Positions 1 through 8,458 of a stretch of DNA of 37,635 nucleotides are shown piece by piece (within the stretch, counting starts at the first letter, position 1; each line of letters begins with the position of its first letter). Both the position numbers and the translations under genes were made by a program. The notes below the pieces were generated by a model. It saw only the letters and a program-made list of their open reading frames with translations, did no database searches and was not told the origin of the DNA. The stretch comes from Acidobacteriaceae bacterium (lineage in GTDB: Bacteria > Acidobacteriota > Terriglobia > Terriglobales > Acidobacteriaceae), in NCBI GenBank assembly GCA_003166855.1, contig PMUM01000256.1, forward strand, positions 1,934 to 39,568, given 5' to 3'.

Positions 1-48
1 AAGGTCGCCAGCATCACCGAGACCGTGACGACCCACGGATTCACATAG
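1..48 (+). CDS. C-terminal tail of an off-window gene (partial)
   Basis: The first plus-strand frame reads 15 codons (ending HGFT) to a TAG at 46-48. The fragment is too short to recognise. A strong plus-strand hairpin terminator at 201-240 fits a gene entering from the left, but 150 bases separate them. It could also be chance; nothing else supports it. Confidence 0.3.
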   Translation, partial: KVASITETVTTHGFT

Positions 49-200
49 CGTTGTGGACGGGCATCCACCCTGAACCTGTCCTGTTGGCGGAAGAGATCCG
101 CGTTTCGAACTTTTCAGTGTGGAGGAATAAGAAAGGCTGTGCCGTGATACGGGTCACATGAAGAAGTGATGGATTTCGAGCTTCCAGGGAACCAACGGGT

Positions 201-240
201 GCCCCATTTCTCGCGTTTTTTGCGAGAAGTGGGGCTTTCT
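201..240 (+). terminator. Rho-independent terminator-like hairpin
   Basis: A 14-bp stem (arms 201-214 and 222-235, one G-U wobble) closes a T-rich 7-base loop and is followed by TTTCT. It is well placed to end transcription of a gene entering from the left edge. The rest of 49-392 shows no convincing gene. Confidence 0.6.
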
Positions 241-343
241 GCGTCAGGCAATGATCAGTTGCTCTAGAACCGCAGCTGCGGGCCAAATGTCACCCGCAGG
301 TTGCGTCCAGCGCGGAGTTTGACGCAGCCCTTCCAAGAGAGAC

Positions 344-365
344 GGCGCGGATCAAGTTCCGCGCC
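344..365 (-). terminator. GC-rich hairpin behind the small secreted protein
   Basis: A perfect 8-bp stem (GGCGCGGA/TCCGCGCC, loop 352-357) lies just past the minus-strand stop at 393. There is no good T-run after it on the minus strand, so it could be a weak or Rho-assisted terminator or an mRNA 3'-end stabiliser. Confidence 0.4.
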
Positions 366-392
366 GCTTCATCTTGCGCTCTTGAAATTGCG

Positions 393-830
393 TTACTGCA
401 GGTGATTCAGATGGGAAGGCGCTGCATCTGCCGACGTGCTGTCGGACCGCGGAGTCATCGATACGACGATGTATTCGCGCTCTCTGCTGTCGAGATCTTC
501 CACGCGCAAAAGCATCTTGTCTTTCTGGAGGCGGAATTGTGCCTGCTCGCCCACGGGCAGCAGCACCGGATGCTTCTCGTCCCGCGGACGGATGCGAAAA
601 ATCACGCGCTCGGCCTGCAGCACATATTCCTGGCACAAGACTTCCTGCGTCTTCTTGTTGCCGGAATCGGTGCCCAGCATTCCGCCGGCGACGCTGGTCG
701 AGTCTTTTTCTGCCGTGCCGCACTGCACCGAATCCATCTGCAGCAACTTGCCCGTTTGATAGGGCTTCGGATCTTTGGCAAAAGCCACGGAGGCCAAGCC
801 CAGAACAACACAAAGCATCTTGAAACGCAT
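393..830 (-). CDS. Small secreted hypothetical protein
   Basis: The 145-residue product begins with a short basic and hydrophobic signal peptide (about residues 1-18, ending AFA). The mature part has two cysteines (in VQCGTA and VLCQEY) that could form a disulfide, followed by a predicted beta-rich stretch with alternating charges. The start is supported by a GGGGGT Shine-Dalgarno-like sequence 8 bases upstream. No family with a known function is recognised; the general look is of the short exported proteins common in acidobacterial genomes. It stands alone, with a hairpin downstream. Confidence 0.7.
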   Translation of the reverse strand: MRFKMLCVVLGLASVAFAKDPKPYQTGKLLQMDSVQCGTAEKDSTSVAGGMLGTDSGNKKTQEVLCQEYVLQAERVIFRIRPRDEKHPVLLPVGEQAQFRLQKDKMLLRVEDLDSREREYIVVSMTPRSDSTSADAAPSHLNHLQ

Positions 831-1039
831 TTCACGTACCCCCAGAAAACAATCGAACCCAATTGGAAATTGAGACCGAGGCGAGAACCCTCTCGGTTAG
901 GAACTATTTTTCAATGAGGGGCGGGAAGAGGACAGGTCACGACGGTAATAGACCTGAGGTTACCGTGAGGAGAACGCTCCTCCCACAACAGCTTCGTGGA
1001 CGCACAGAGCCGAAGCTCCAAAGTGCAAAGACTTGCACC

Positions 1040-1068
1040 TTGACCACGTCGTGCGCATCAAGGACAAT
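1040..1068 (+). promoter_or_regulatory. Sigma-70-like promoter
   Basis: TTGACC at 1040-1045, a 17-base spacer and GACAAT at 1063-1068 match the sigma-70 consensus in 5/6 and 4/6 positions. The predicted start near 1075 gives a leader of about 55 bases before the ATG at 1131. The remainder of the gap 831-1130 holds no gene that I can see. Confidence 0.45.
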
Positions 1069-1130
1069 CTCGCGGACTCGCTGGCCTGGGGAGGCATCCA
1101 TTTTGCTGGCGAAGTCCGAGGAGGACAGTC

Positions 1131-2315
1131 ATGGAAAACTCTCGGGGCCTGAAAAACATCTGCGCGATTATTCTGTTCTGCGCTGCAACGGCAACGGCCG
1201 CGTCTGCGCAAACCTTCACGAGTCTTGCCAGTTTCGACATCACCAACGGTGAAAACCCGTATTTCGGCTCCCTCGTCGTTGGCTCTGACGGCAACCTCTA
1301 TGGAACAACAATCATTGGCGGTGCCTCCGGAACGGGCACGATTTTCGACATTACCACCACGGGCGTGCTCACCACGCTTCACAGCTTCAGCACCGACGGC
1401 GACATTCCCGACTCGGGGCTGGTTCTGGGCAGTGACGGGAACTTCTACGGAACAACCAGTGGCGGCAGTGTCTTTGGCCAAGGGACGGCATTCAAATTCA
1501 CGCCAGGTGGCACGTTGACCACACTCTACAGCTTCTGCTCGCAAACGAACTGCTCCGACGGGGGACGCCCGCAAGGGGGGCTGGTGCAGGGAGCCAGCGG
1601 CGATTTATACGGGACAACAACTATCGGCGGAGCTCACGGCGCAGGCACGGTGTTCAAGATCACCACAACAGGAAAGTTGACCACTCTTTACAGCTTTTGC
1701 GCGCAGACAAACTGCGCCGACGGTTGGACCGTGTATAGCGCGCTAACCCGCGCAAGCAACGGGAAGTTCTATGGCGCGACCGCCAACGGCGGAGCCAATG
1801 GCTGGGGTACTGTGTTTTCCATTACTATCACGGGCACGCTGACCACCCTGCACAGCTTCGCGTCCACCGACGGTGCCAGTCCGTTTGGCGGCCTCGTGCA
1901 GGCGGGCGACGGGAATCTGTACGGGACAACGTCCGACGGCGGGAGAGCGGGCGAAGGCACCGTATTCAAAATGGGCGAAGCAGGCAAACTGGCAACGATC
2001 TACAATTTTTGCGCCAAAGCGTATTGCCCTGACGGTAAGGCACCGTTTGGGACACTGATCCAGGGATCGAACGGCGACCTTTACGGCACGACGGACGGGG
2101 GCGGCACGCTTAATCGCGGCACAATCTTCGAAATCACCACAAAAGGCGTCCTGACGACGCTGCACAGCTTTGGTGGAACGGATGGTTCGTTTCCTTATGC
2201 GGGCCTCGTGCAGGACTCCAACGGAACCCTGTATGGGACAACGTACTCTGGTGGCAACCTTAGCTGCATATTCTACGGGACGGGTTGTGGCACTGTGTTC
2301 AGCCTGGTTCCCTAG
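1131..2315 (+). CDS. Secreted GloVer tandem-repeat protein (probable seven-bladed propeller)
   Basis: The 394-residue protein has a signal peptide (residues about 1-26, ending ASAQ) followed almost entirely by tandem repeats of about 53 residues. Each repeat carries a G-L-V...G-D/N-L-Y-G-T-T...GG...GTVF-I core. I count seven Y-G-T/A-T copies, matching the blade number of a typical beta-propeller. This is the GloVer repeat type (choice-of-anchor tandem repeat proteins), whose function is unknown; a surface or matrix role is inference. Cysteine pairs recur in several repeats (for example CSQTNC, CAQTNC, CAKAYC). No C-terminal sorting anchor is visible. The start has AGGAGG 7 bases upstream. Confidence 0.88.
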   Translation: MENSRGLKNICAIILFCAATATAASAQTFTSLASFDITNGENPYFGSLVVGSDGNLYGTTIIGGASGTGTIFDITTTGVLTTLHSFSTDGDIPDSGLVLGSDGNFYGTTSGGSVFGQGTAFKFTPGGTLTTLYSFCSQTNCSDGGRPQGGLVQGASGDLYGTTTIGGAHGAGTVFKITTTGKLTTLYSFCAQTNCADGWTVYSALTRASNGKFYGATANGGANGWGTVFSITITGTLTTLHSFASTDGASPFGGLVQAGDGNLYGTTSDGGRAGEGTVFKMGEAGKLATIYNFCAKAYCPDGKAPFGTLIQGSNGDLYGTTDGGGTLNRGTIFEITTKGVLTTLHSFGGTDGSFPYAGLVQDSNGTLYGTTYSGGNLSCIFYGTGCGTVFSLVP

Positions 2316-2461
2316 CAGAATCCTTGCCGTCCGAGCGCTCAACCTCAGCCCACAAAAGCCGCAATTGGCCGACTCGCAACGCAGCCGCAGCGAAAGCGAG
2401 TAATGCTGGTGGCGCGATAGGGAAATGCCTGATCGACTGTTTTGAACGAAAAGACAGGTCG

Positions 2462-3772
2462 CTAGCGTTCGATCACTTCTTCGAGCGTTTGAAAGAACGC
2501 GGGATATGAAATCGCGGCGGACTCTGCGCCGCGGATCAGCGTTTCGCCCTCGGCTCGCAGGGCCGCGACGGCGAAGGCCATCGCGATGCGGTGATCGCCG
2601 AAGGAATCGAGTTCGGCGCCGTGGAGCGTCTGCCCGCCGGGAATCTTCAACCCGTCTTCGAGTTCTTCCACCTGCGCGCCCATGAGCCGCAGATTAGTGG
2701 CGACCGCGGCTATGCGGTCCGATTCCTTCACGCGCAATTCTCGTGCGTCGCGGACTTCAATTCCCTGCTCGGTGTAGGGAGCGATCGCCGCCAGCACGGG
2801 AATCTCGTCGATCAGAGCGGCCGAGTCGCCTCCTGCGATCGTAGCTTGCGTGAGGCGTCCGCCTTCGATCTGCAGCGATCCGACCAACTCGCCGTGAATC
2901 TCATCGAGTTGCGTGACCGAAATGCGCAGGCCGATCTGCATCAGGATGTCGAGCAGGCGGGCGCGCGTGGGATTCATCAGCAGGCTCGGGACGGTCAGCT
3001 GCGAACCTGGAAATAAGGCGGCCGCACATAGGAAGAACGCTGCACTCGACAAATCGCCCGGGATGCGGGCTTCGATGCCGCGCAGGCGCTGTCCGCCGCG
3101 AATGCGCACTTCATTTCCTTGACCGATACTTTTGCGATCAAGTTTCGCTCCAAAGGCGCGCAGCGCGACTTCGCCATGATCGCGGGTGCGCAGCGGTTCT
3201 TCGATGCGCGTCTCGCCGTCGGCGAATAATCCGGCAAACAGCAGGCACGATTTCACCTGCGCGCTGGCGACGGGCATGGTGTAGTCGATGGCTTTCAGGG
3301 CCGCGCCGGTGATGCACAGTGGCGGCTTGCCTTCGTGCGACGCGATCTGCGCGCCCATCGCGGATAGCGGCGTAATCACCCGCACCATGGGACGGCGGGA
3401 GAGTGATTCGTCACCGATCATCTCGCTGGTGAACTTCTGTCCGGCAACAATGCCGCTCAACATGCGCATGGTCGAACCGGAGTTGCCGCAGTCGAGCGCG
3501 CTCGCCGGCGCAGCTAGCGAGAGGCCGCTTCCCTTTACTTCTATGGTGTTATCCAGGGCTTCCTTGCGATCCCATGAAACGCCAAGCGAACGCATGCACC
3601 CGAGCGTGCTGGCGCAGTCGGCGCCGGTCGAGTAATTTTCCAGGCGCGACGGTCCTTCGGCGATGCCCGAGAGCATGGCGTAGCGGTGAGAAATGGACTT
3701 GTCTCCGGGCAACTGCACACTGCCGCGCACGTTGCGCGCCGGACGCACAATCACTGAGGAGCCGTTTTTCAT
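2462..3772 (-). CDS. aroA: 3-phosphoshikimate 1-carboxyvinyltransferase (EPSP synthase)
   Basis: The enzyme transfers the enolpyruvyl group of PEP to shikimate-3-phosphate, the sixth step of the chorismate pathway, in the cytoplasm. The 436-residue length is normal. Visible family motifs are LPGDKSISHR near residue 22, the D-C-G-N-S-G-S-T-M-R phosphate and PEP loop near 93, GDESLSRRPM, RVKESDR in the C-terminal half and GDHRIAMAFAVAAL near the end. The upstream sequence shows no clear Shine-Dalgarno. TAATAT lies 10 bases before the ATG, so a very short leader is possible. It is not in an operon with other shikimate genes here. Identity is secure. Confidence 0.96.
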   Translation of the reverse strand: MKNGSSVIVRPARNVRGSVQLPGDKSISHRYAMLSGIAEGPSRLENYSTGADCASTLGCMRSLGVSWDRKEALDNTIEVKGSGLSLAAPASALDCGNSGSTMRMLSGIVAGQKFTSEMIGDESLSRRPMVRVITPLSAMGAQIASHEGKPPLCITGAALKAIDYTMPVASAQVKSCLLFAGLFADGETRIEEPLRTRDHGEVALRAFGAKLDRKSIGQGNEVRIRGGQRLRGIEARIPGDLSSAAFFLCAAALFPGSQLTVPSLLMNPTRARLLDILMQIGLRISVTQLDEIHGELVGSLQIEGGRLTQATIAGGDSAALIDEIPVLAAIAPYTEQGIEVRDARELRVKESDRIAAVATNLRLMGAQVEELEDGLKIPGGQTLHGAELDSFGDHRIAMAFAVAALRAEGETLIRGAESAAISYPAFFQTLEEVIER

Positions 3773-3800
3773 TCTGAGATCAATATTAGTGGAATCAGGT

Positions 3801-3864
3801 CACGTAGCCCCGGACGCATTCGTCTTTGTCGGCGCGGGCGGACGAATGCGTCCGCCGTTACGTG
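3801..3864. repeat. Long palindromic intergenic repeat, family B
   Basis: The outer arms CACGTA...TACGTG enclose inner arms GGACGCATTCGTC and GACGAATGCGTCC around a GC-rich centre. A second copy lies at 6457-6546 and related ends occur at 31376-31498. It sits between aroA and the next gene on the same strand. Confidence 0.7.
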
Positions 3865-3866
3865 TG

Positions 3867-4274
3867 CTAAGCCATCGCTTTCGCTTCCGCCGTGGCTTCT
3901 TTGAGAATGTTGGCTGGGACTTCCTTCAACCTCGCGGCGAACTCGAACATGGGCGTCTCGGTGCCGCGGCCCCAGCGGGCGACTTCCCAGTGGGCGCGCA
4001 CGAACTTCACGTCCGTATGGGCGGTCAGATCGAGCAGCAGCGGTGACTCTCCGCAATAAAACTTCTGGGGCAAGGCCGCGATGGACTTCGCGCTCCACGT
4101 CGTGCCGTCGGCGGATCCGTAGACACTGAGGCCGAGCGACTCCTGCTCGATGATTTTCATAATCGCAAGGGTCACCAGGAACACGCGGCTCGTGGCGCCG
4201 CTGATGTCGATAGCCGGGCCGTCGCCCTTTGCGTTAACAGTTTGCGCAGCGACTAGAGATGTATCAATTGCCAT
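3867..4274 (-). CDS. Hypothetical protein, 135 aa
   Basis: The family is not recognised. The product is soluble, without a signal peptide or membrane segment. It has a predicted beta-rich body with a segment VYGSADGTTW typical of repeated beta-strand proteins, and an Ala/Glu/Lys-rich C-terminal helix. There is no Shine-Dalgarno; instead TAGAAT (minus strand, 4284-4289) ends 9 bases before the ATG, which suggests a very short or absent leader. A family B palindrome follows the stop within a few bases. Confidence 0.65.
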   Translation of the reverse strand: MAIDTSLVAAQTVNAKGDGPAIDISGATSRVFLVTLAIMKIIEQESLGLSVYGSADGTTWSAKSIAALPQKFYCGESPLLLDLTAHTDVKFVRAHWEVARWGRGTETPMFEFAARLKEVPANILKEATAEAKAMA

Positions 4275-4474
4275 AGCGAGAGGATTCTAACAAATTCGGC
4301 ACGGCAACGACGCTTGAAACCGCGTAAGTCGTTGAGTCTTCGTGCAAGTGATTGAAAAGTCGTAAAAGGGCTCTGGCAGGCCGTTAGACGAACAATCGCG
4401 CCCCGGACGACCTCTTCCTTCACCTCCGCAACGATCGCCGCCGTAAGGGCCGTTTCCGGCTCGGGAAATGACAT

Positions 4475-4597
4475 TCTAGCCGACGATCCTGACGTTCAAA
4501 CAATGCTTCAGGTTGTTGAATACATTTTGTACGTACATATATATCTTACAATATTATACATCTTAGACGAGTTGTAGATACAGAACCGTATGCGAAC
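4475..4597. other. AT-rich intergenic segment
   Basis: The segment 4515-4575 is strikingly AT-rich for this window, with alternating TACGTACATATATAT and a minus-strand TATAAT at 4553-4558. It probably serves as a promoter or curved DNA for minus-strand transcription, but no matching -35 box was found. Confidence 0.35.
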
Positions 4598-5494
4598 CTA
4601 CTCCGTCGGGTGCGGCCCGGTGAAATCGCTGCAGCAGGGCTTCTGCACGGGCTTGAATTCCATCAGTTCCACGCGCACCAGATCAGGATCGTACAGGTTC
4701 AGTTGCCATTTCCCATCTTTGCCCATCTGCGCCTTTTCGTCGCCGTGGGGTTTCCAGCCATGGGATTCCAGCGCCGCCTGCGCTTTCTTGATGTCCACGA
4801 CGCCGAGCGAAATGTGGTTCATGACTCCGGTCAGTTGCAGGTCGGCATGCTCCGGCTGGTTCAGCATGTACTCGATCCAGTCCGTGCCGTCAGGAACCTG
4901 TATGGCGAGCCACTCGGTCACGTCGTCCTTCATGCCGCCATGCCAGTAGGGGCGGAAGCCGAGGATGTCGCGATAAAAGTGGTCCGCGGCCTCGCGGTGG
5001 TAGACGAGAAAGCCGGCGTGAATCATGTGGCGGGAAACAGCGGAAGGCGCCGGAGACGCGACGTCGCCCTTGCCACGTTCTACGAACTCGATCTTATGTC
5101 CGTCCGGATCGGTGACGAAGAAGAAAAGACTGTGGTCGGCCCGTCCTTCAATCTGTGGGACCTTGATTCCCTGCGGAGTCAGATATTTTCGCAGCGCTGC
5201 GATGTTGTCCGTTCTCAGGGCCACGTGGTCCATGCGGTCGGTGGACTTGGGATCGGGCGCTGGGCTATAGCCGACCCACTGCGTGCCCACGAGATACCGG
5301 AGCGTTCCGCCGGGTTCGACCGGGTCGGCCGAGGTCAGCCCGAGGACGTCGCCATACAGTTTCTTCACGCCGTCAGGAGCCGTGGTGTAGAACGACACGT
5401 GGTCGATGCCGAGAATCCGTGGGCGCGGCGGCGCGGCGGTCTGAGCGGCGGCAGAAAGCTGGAGGAGAGCGAACACAAGAACGAGCTTCTTCAT
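4598..5494 (-). CDS. Secreted VOC-family (glyoxalase-like) protein, two VOC domains
   Basis: The 298-residue protein has a signal peptide (about residues 1-20, ending AAAQT). Two vicinal-oxygen-chelate modules follow, about 30-140 and 150-280. The first shows HVSFYT, HVALRTDN and IEFVERG; the second shows HAGFLVYHREAADHFYRDIL, WIEYML, HISLGV and RVELMEF. These contain the His and Glu positions that bind metal in glyoxalase or dioxygenase relatives. The substrate cannot be told from sequence. A GAGGA Shine-Dalgarno precedes the ATG. Export is unusual for glyoxalase I proper, so a dioxygenase-like or binding role outside the cytoplasm is as likely. Confidence 0.85.
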   Translation of the reverse strand: MKKLVLVFALLQLSAAAQTAAPPRPRILGIDHVSFYTTAPDGVKKLYGDVLGLTSADPVEPGGTLRYLVGTQWVGYSPAPDPKSTDRMDHVALRTDNIAALRKYLTPQGIKVPQIEGRADHSLFFFVTDPDGHKIEFVERGKGDVASPAPSAVSRHMIHAGFLVYHREAADHFYRDILGFRPYWHGGMKDDVTEWLAIQVPDGTDWIEYMLNQPEHADLQLTGVMNHISLGVVDIKKAQAALESHGWKPHGDEKAQMGKDGKWQLNLYDPDLVRVELMEFKPVQKPCCSDFTGPHPTE

Positions 5495-5613
5495 GGCGTC
5501 CTCGATTCTAGCCCAAGTCGACCTGCGCGCGGCTGCTGATCCGGCGCCGGCGAACAGCAGGTTCCTCGCCCCGCTCGGAATGACAATGATTCATAATGTC
5601 CGCGAGAGATTGC

Positions 5614-6424
5614 TCAGCGCAGGCCGTCCAGAAACACGCGCAGGATCTTGGCTGCGTCGGCCGGCTGTTCCCACGGGGAGTAGTGTCCGGCCTTTGGAAT
5701 CACGAACAACTCGCTATTCGCGATGTGCTGGCGCATCAGCTCGGCCTCGTTCACGCCAGTCATAGTGTCCTCGTCTCCTGTGACCAGCATCGTCGGAACA
5801 TTGATCGTCTTCAAGGTTGCAATGGAGTCGGGACGGGCGGCCATGCCGCGCTGCACTTGCGCCACATCTTCAGGCGACATCTTGCGCATCATGCGCAGCG
5901 CGCCGTTCGGCCAGGTCGGGACGCATCTCGCGGGTGGTCTTCGCCATGAGCTTCGGAACCATCGATTCGAAGAACGGTTCGGTGCCGCGTTCGAGGACGT
6001 CGTTGGCGGCCTGCAGGCGTCCGGCGCGGGCTTCCGGGCCGTCGGCGGGAGCTTTGGTGTTGCACAATCCGAGCGCAGCCACGCGGCCGCGGTGTCTTCG
6101 CCAGAATTCGAAGAGCACATAACCACCGATTGAAACTCCGACGAGCGGAGCGGCCCCTACGTCGGCGTCATCCATCACTCGGGCGATGTCGGTGGCGTGC
6201 TTCTCCATCGTGGCTGGGCCTTCGCCAACGCCAGAGTCGCCGTGTCCGCGAAGATCCGGCAGGATGACGCGATAACGCGTGGCCAGCACCTCGGCTACGG
6301 GCAGCCAGAATTCATGGTTGACGGGGAACGGATGCAGCAGGACAACCGGAGGACCGTCGCCGAGCGACCAATAGACGATTTCGGCGTCGCCGCTCTTGAT
6401 GCGTTGAGAGGGGTTGCGCTCCAT
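5614..6424 (-). pseudogene. Alpha/beta hydrolase with a one-base frameshift
   Basis: The N-terminal part reads from the ATG at 6424 and carries the oxyanion HPFPVNHEFW region and the nucleophile elbow GVSIGG. The C-terminal part is in another frame and carries the acid (VTGDEDTMTG) and His (KAGHYSPWEQP) of the triad, ending at 5614. Removing one C of the pair at 5903-5904 joins the two as ...DLAERALRMMRKMS..., giving about 269 residues, the usual size for this family. The complete triad on both sides means either very recent inactivation or a sequence error. Substrate unknown. Confidence 0.8.
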
Positions 6425-6456
6425 GCAAGAATTAAATCACAAGAGCCCTGCACCGC

Positions 6457-6546
6457 TTACGTAGACCTGGACGCATTCGTCCGGGTTAGGGCAGGAGTGG
6501 GCTGGGCACCCGAGGCGCGGCGAACGAATGCGTCCGCCGCTACGTG
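6457..6546. repeat. Long palindromic intergenic repeat, family B, second copy
   Basis: The ends TTACGTAG and CTACGTG and the arms GGACGCATTCGTCC and GAACGAATGCGTCC repeat those at 3801-3864 around a longer, different centre. It lies between the hydrolase start and the PspC gene stop. Confidence 0.7.
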
Positions 6547-6558
6547 GGCGGATGAGGC

Positions 6559-6873
6559 TCACGGGTTCGTCACTTGTTGCGCGTTCATTGGCGCGGGCAG
6601 CAGCAGCGGCTCCTCCGGCATCACGATCCACGCTATGACATAGGGGATGAAGCCCACGCAGGTCATGATCGCAGTGACCAGCCAGACGATCCGCACCACA
6701 GTGACGTCGATGTCGAAATACTCAGCGAATCCGAGGCAAACGCCGGCGACCTTGCGCCCCAGGCGCGGACGCAACAGCTTAGTCCGGGCCAGCGAGGCAC
6801 CGACGCGAACGCCGCAATAGGCGCAAACGGCAGCATCGTCCTGAATCAGTTTTCCGCAATAGTTGCAGTACAT
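6559..6873 (-). CDS. Zinc-ribbon PspC-domain membrane protein
   Basis: The 104-residue protein starts MYCNYCG, preceded by a GGAGG sequence 8-12 bases upstream. A longer reading from 6975 lacks support and would run through a palindrome. An N-terminal four-cysteine zinc ribbon (CNYCG...CAYCG, residues 3-22) is followed by a PspC domain with the R-K-V-A-G-V-C-G-F-A-E-Y-F signature and two hydrophobic segments ending IAWIVMPEEP. PspC proteins take part in envelope-stress sensing in enterobacteria; no other psp genes are near, so the role here is open. Confidence 0.87.
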   Translation of the reverse strand: MYCNYCGKLIQDDAAVCAYCGVRVGASLARTKLLRPRLGRKVAGVCLGFAEYFDIDVTVVRIVWLVTAIMTCVGFIPYVIAWIVMPEEPLLLPAPMNAQQVTNP

Positions 6874-6943
6874 GGCTCCGCCTCCACTAGAAGGTACGTA
6901 ATTGTAGGACAAAAGTTCCCAGGAGCGCGGCCCGAAAATGCTG

Positions 6944-6977
6944 ATGTGGCGACAGCCGCCTTCGGCTGTCTCCACAT
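6944..6977. repeat. REP-like palindrome, family A
   Basis: ATGTGG, GACAGCCG, a short CCTT loop, CGGCTGTC and CCACAT form a near-perfect 34-base palindrome. Copies recur at 8295-8322, 22739-22847 and 23211-23239. It lies 10 bases past the stop of the TPR gene. Confidence 0.75.
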
Positions 6978-6986
6978 TAAACCGGG

Positions 6987-8228
6987 TTACTCCCGATAGG
7001 CTTCTCTGATGTAGCGGCGGGCCTGGTCGGCGGGGCCGGTGTTGGCGTTGCCGGCGAGCACGGTTTGATATTTCTTCATGGCCAGTTCGCGTTTATCGAG
7101 CAGGTCGTACATTTCTCCAGCGGCGAGGTTGGCCTTTTGCAGTACGTCGGGATCCGGGTTCGGAGCCTCGTTGACCAAGTCGTACGCAGTAGCCGCGGCG
7201 GCAAGATTCTTTTCGCTACGCAACAACTCTCCGAGACCCCAGGCTGCCAGTTCGTAATGCAGGGTGCCGTACTTCCCTTCCCGGCCGTTCTGCCAGACTT
7301 TGCGATAGGTGGCTTCGGCTTCCTGCAGACGGCCCGAGGCGCGCTGCAGGTTGGCGACTTCGGTGAGGAACAGGTGATTCCGGGGATATTTCGCCGACAG
7401 ATCGTTCATGTAGCCGATCGCCTCGTCGTACTGATGCTCGCGGCGCAGGAACAGGGTCAGCACGACTTTGGCATCGACCGAGTTTTCGCCGTCGCTCTTG
7501 GCAACCTCGCGCAGGTAGTCGAGACCTTTTTCCGACGATCCGCTCAGTCCGGCGAGGGCCGCGGCCACCTTCACGCTCCAGGGCAGGCGGCCGATCACGT
7601 AGTTGTGCGTGCCGACTACCATCTTCGCGTCGACGTAGTTGGGATCGAGTTCGAGGACGTGTTCATGATCGTGACGCGCCCCGACGGCGTTGCGCAGGGC
7701 GGAAAACCATGCCCGCTCGACCAGGCCTGTGTAGACAGAGAATTGCGCGCGCGTGACGCCGCGGCAGTAGAGAGCGTTCACGTCCTTCGGATTCGCCTTG
7801 AGTTCCTGCTCTTCGAGAGCTTCGGCGCGTCGGGCCAGTTCTTTGATTCGCTCCTTGATCTTCGTGTCCGTGGGGCGAGGGGTGCGGCCAATGAAGCTAT
7901 CGTTGGCGTAGTCCCCGGTGTTCATGGCTCCGGTGTCGTAGAGGTCGTGGATGAGCACCGAGGTGAGCAGGTGGTTGACCGCGAACGGATCGTTGGGATG
8001 CTTCTCGACGATCTTCTCGAACTCCTGCGTCGCGCGGTCGTAGTCCATGTTGTAGAAACGGTCAAAGGCAGTATCGGTCTGAGGATCGTGCGGAGCCCCG
8101 TGAGCGCCGCTCGCTGCTGCGTTCGACTGGCCTAGCGCCGGAAGAGATGCGGCGAGTAGAAGGCACAGAAGGAGCAATAGATCCTCAGCGTGCCGGGTAA
8201 ACTTCGGGAGATTGGTTTGCGCTGTCAC
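6987..8228 (-). CDS. Secreted tetratricopeptide-repeat protein
   Basis: I place the start at the GTG at 8228: it has AGGAG 11 bases upstream and puts a signal sequence (run of Leu, then ASLPALGQS) at the N-terminus. The reading from 8417 adds 63 low-quality residues that cross a palindrome. The mature 413-residue precursor is helical with TPR-type pairs: an N-terminal motif with FYNMDYDRATQEFEKIVEKHPND, a middle section, and C-terminal repeats with YDEAIGYMNDLSAKYP and LQEAEATYRKVWQNG. Such proteins are scaffolds; no catalytic motif is seen. Partner unknown. Confidence 0.82.
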   Translation of the reverse strand: MTAQTNLPKFTRHAEDLLLLLCLLLAASLPALGQSNAAASGAHGAPHDPQTDTAFDRFYNMDYDRATQEFEKIVEKHPNDPFAVNHLLTSVLIHDLYDTGAMNTGDYANDSFIGRTPRPTDTKIKERIKELARRAEALEEQELKANPKDVNALYCRGVTRAQFSVYTGLVERAWFSALRNAVGARHDHEHVLELDPNYVDAKMVVGTHNYVIGRLPWSVKVAAALAGLSGSSEKGLDYLREVAKSDGENSVDAKVVLTLFLRREHQYDEAIGYMNDLSAKYPRNHLFLTEVANLQRASGRLQEAEATYRKVWQNGREGKYGTLHYELAAWGLGELLRSEKNLAAAATAYDLVNEAPNPDPDVLQKANLAAGEMYDLLDKRELAMKKYQTVLAGNANTGPADQARRYIREAYRE

Positions 8229-8277
8229 AGATCGAATGTCTCCTAGTCTAAACGAAGTCGAGCATCGTCTAGGAAAA

Positions 8278-8322
8278 GTCGAGCTGCGCTCGACGGACAG
8301 CCGAGGGCGGCTGTCCCCACAT
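8278..8322. repeat. REP-like palindromes, family A
   Basis: Two adjacent hairpins: GTCGAG/CTCGAC (8278-8294) and GGACAGCCG/CGGCTGTCC followed by CCACAT (8295-8322). Both modules recur in the composite element at 22739-22847. Confidence 0.7.
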
Positions 8323-8458
8323 AAGGCCCCGAGGGCAGCTGAACCAAGAACGTCATCTACGTGCCGCCTACGCCACCTGTCTTGAGCGGCGGACATCCCT
8401 ATAATCTTCGCAGCCACCAGACCATCCAGGTTGTGGAAAGGCTTGTAAGAGCGGTCTG

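Noticed and set aside
41-286. 81-residue minus-strand frame near the left edge
   Set aside because: It runs through the strong terminator hairpin at 201-240 and looks non-coding.
4253-4474. 73-residue minus-strand reading frame overlapping the start of the gene at 3867-4274
   Set aside because: Composition is irregular, no Shine-Dalgarno, no domain, and it overlaps the better candidate by 22 bases; probably non-coding.
5555-5585. GCAGGTTCCTCGC...CTCGGAATGACA, resembling dispersed acidobacterial intergenic repeats
   Set aside because: Only one copy in the window, so repeat status cannot be shown here.
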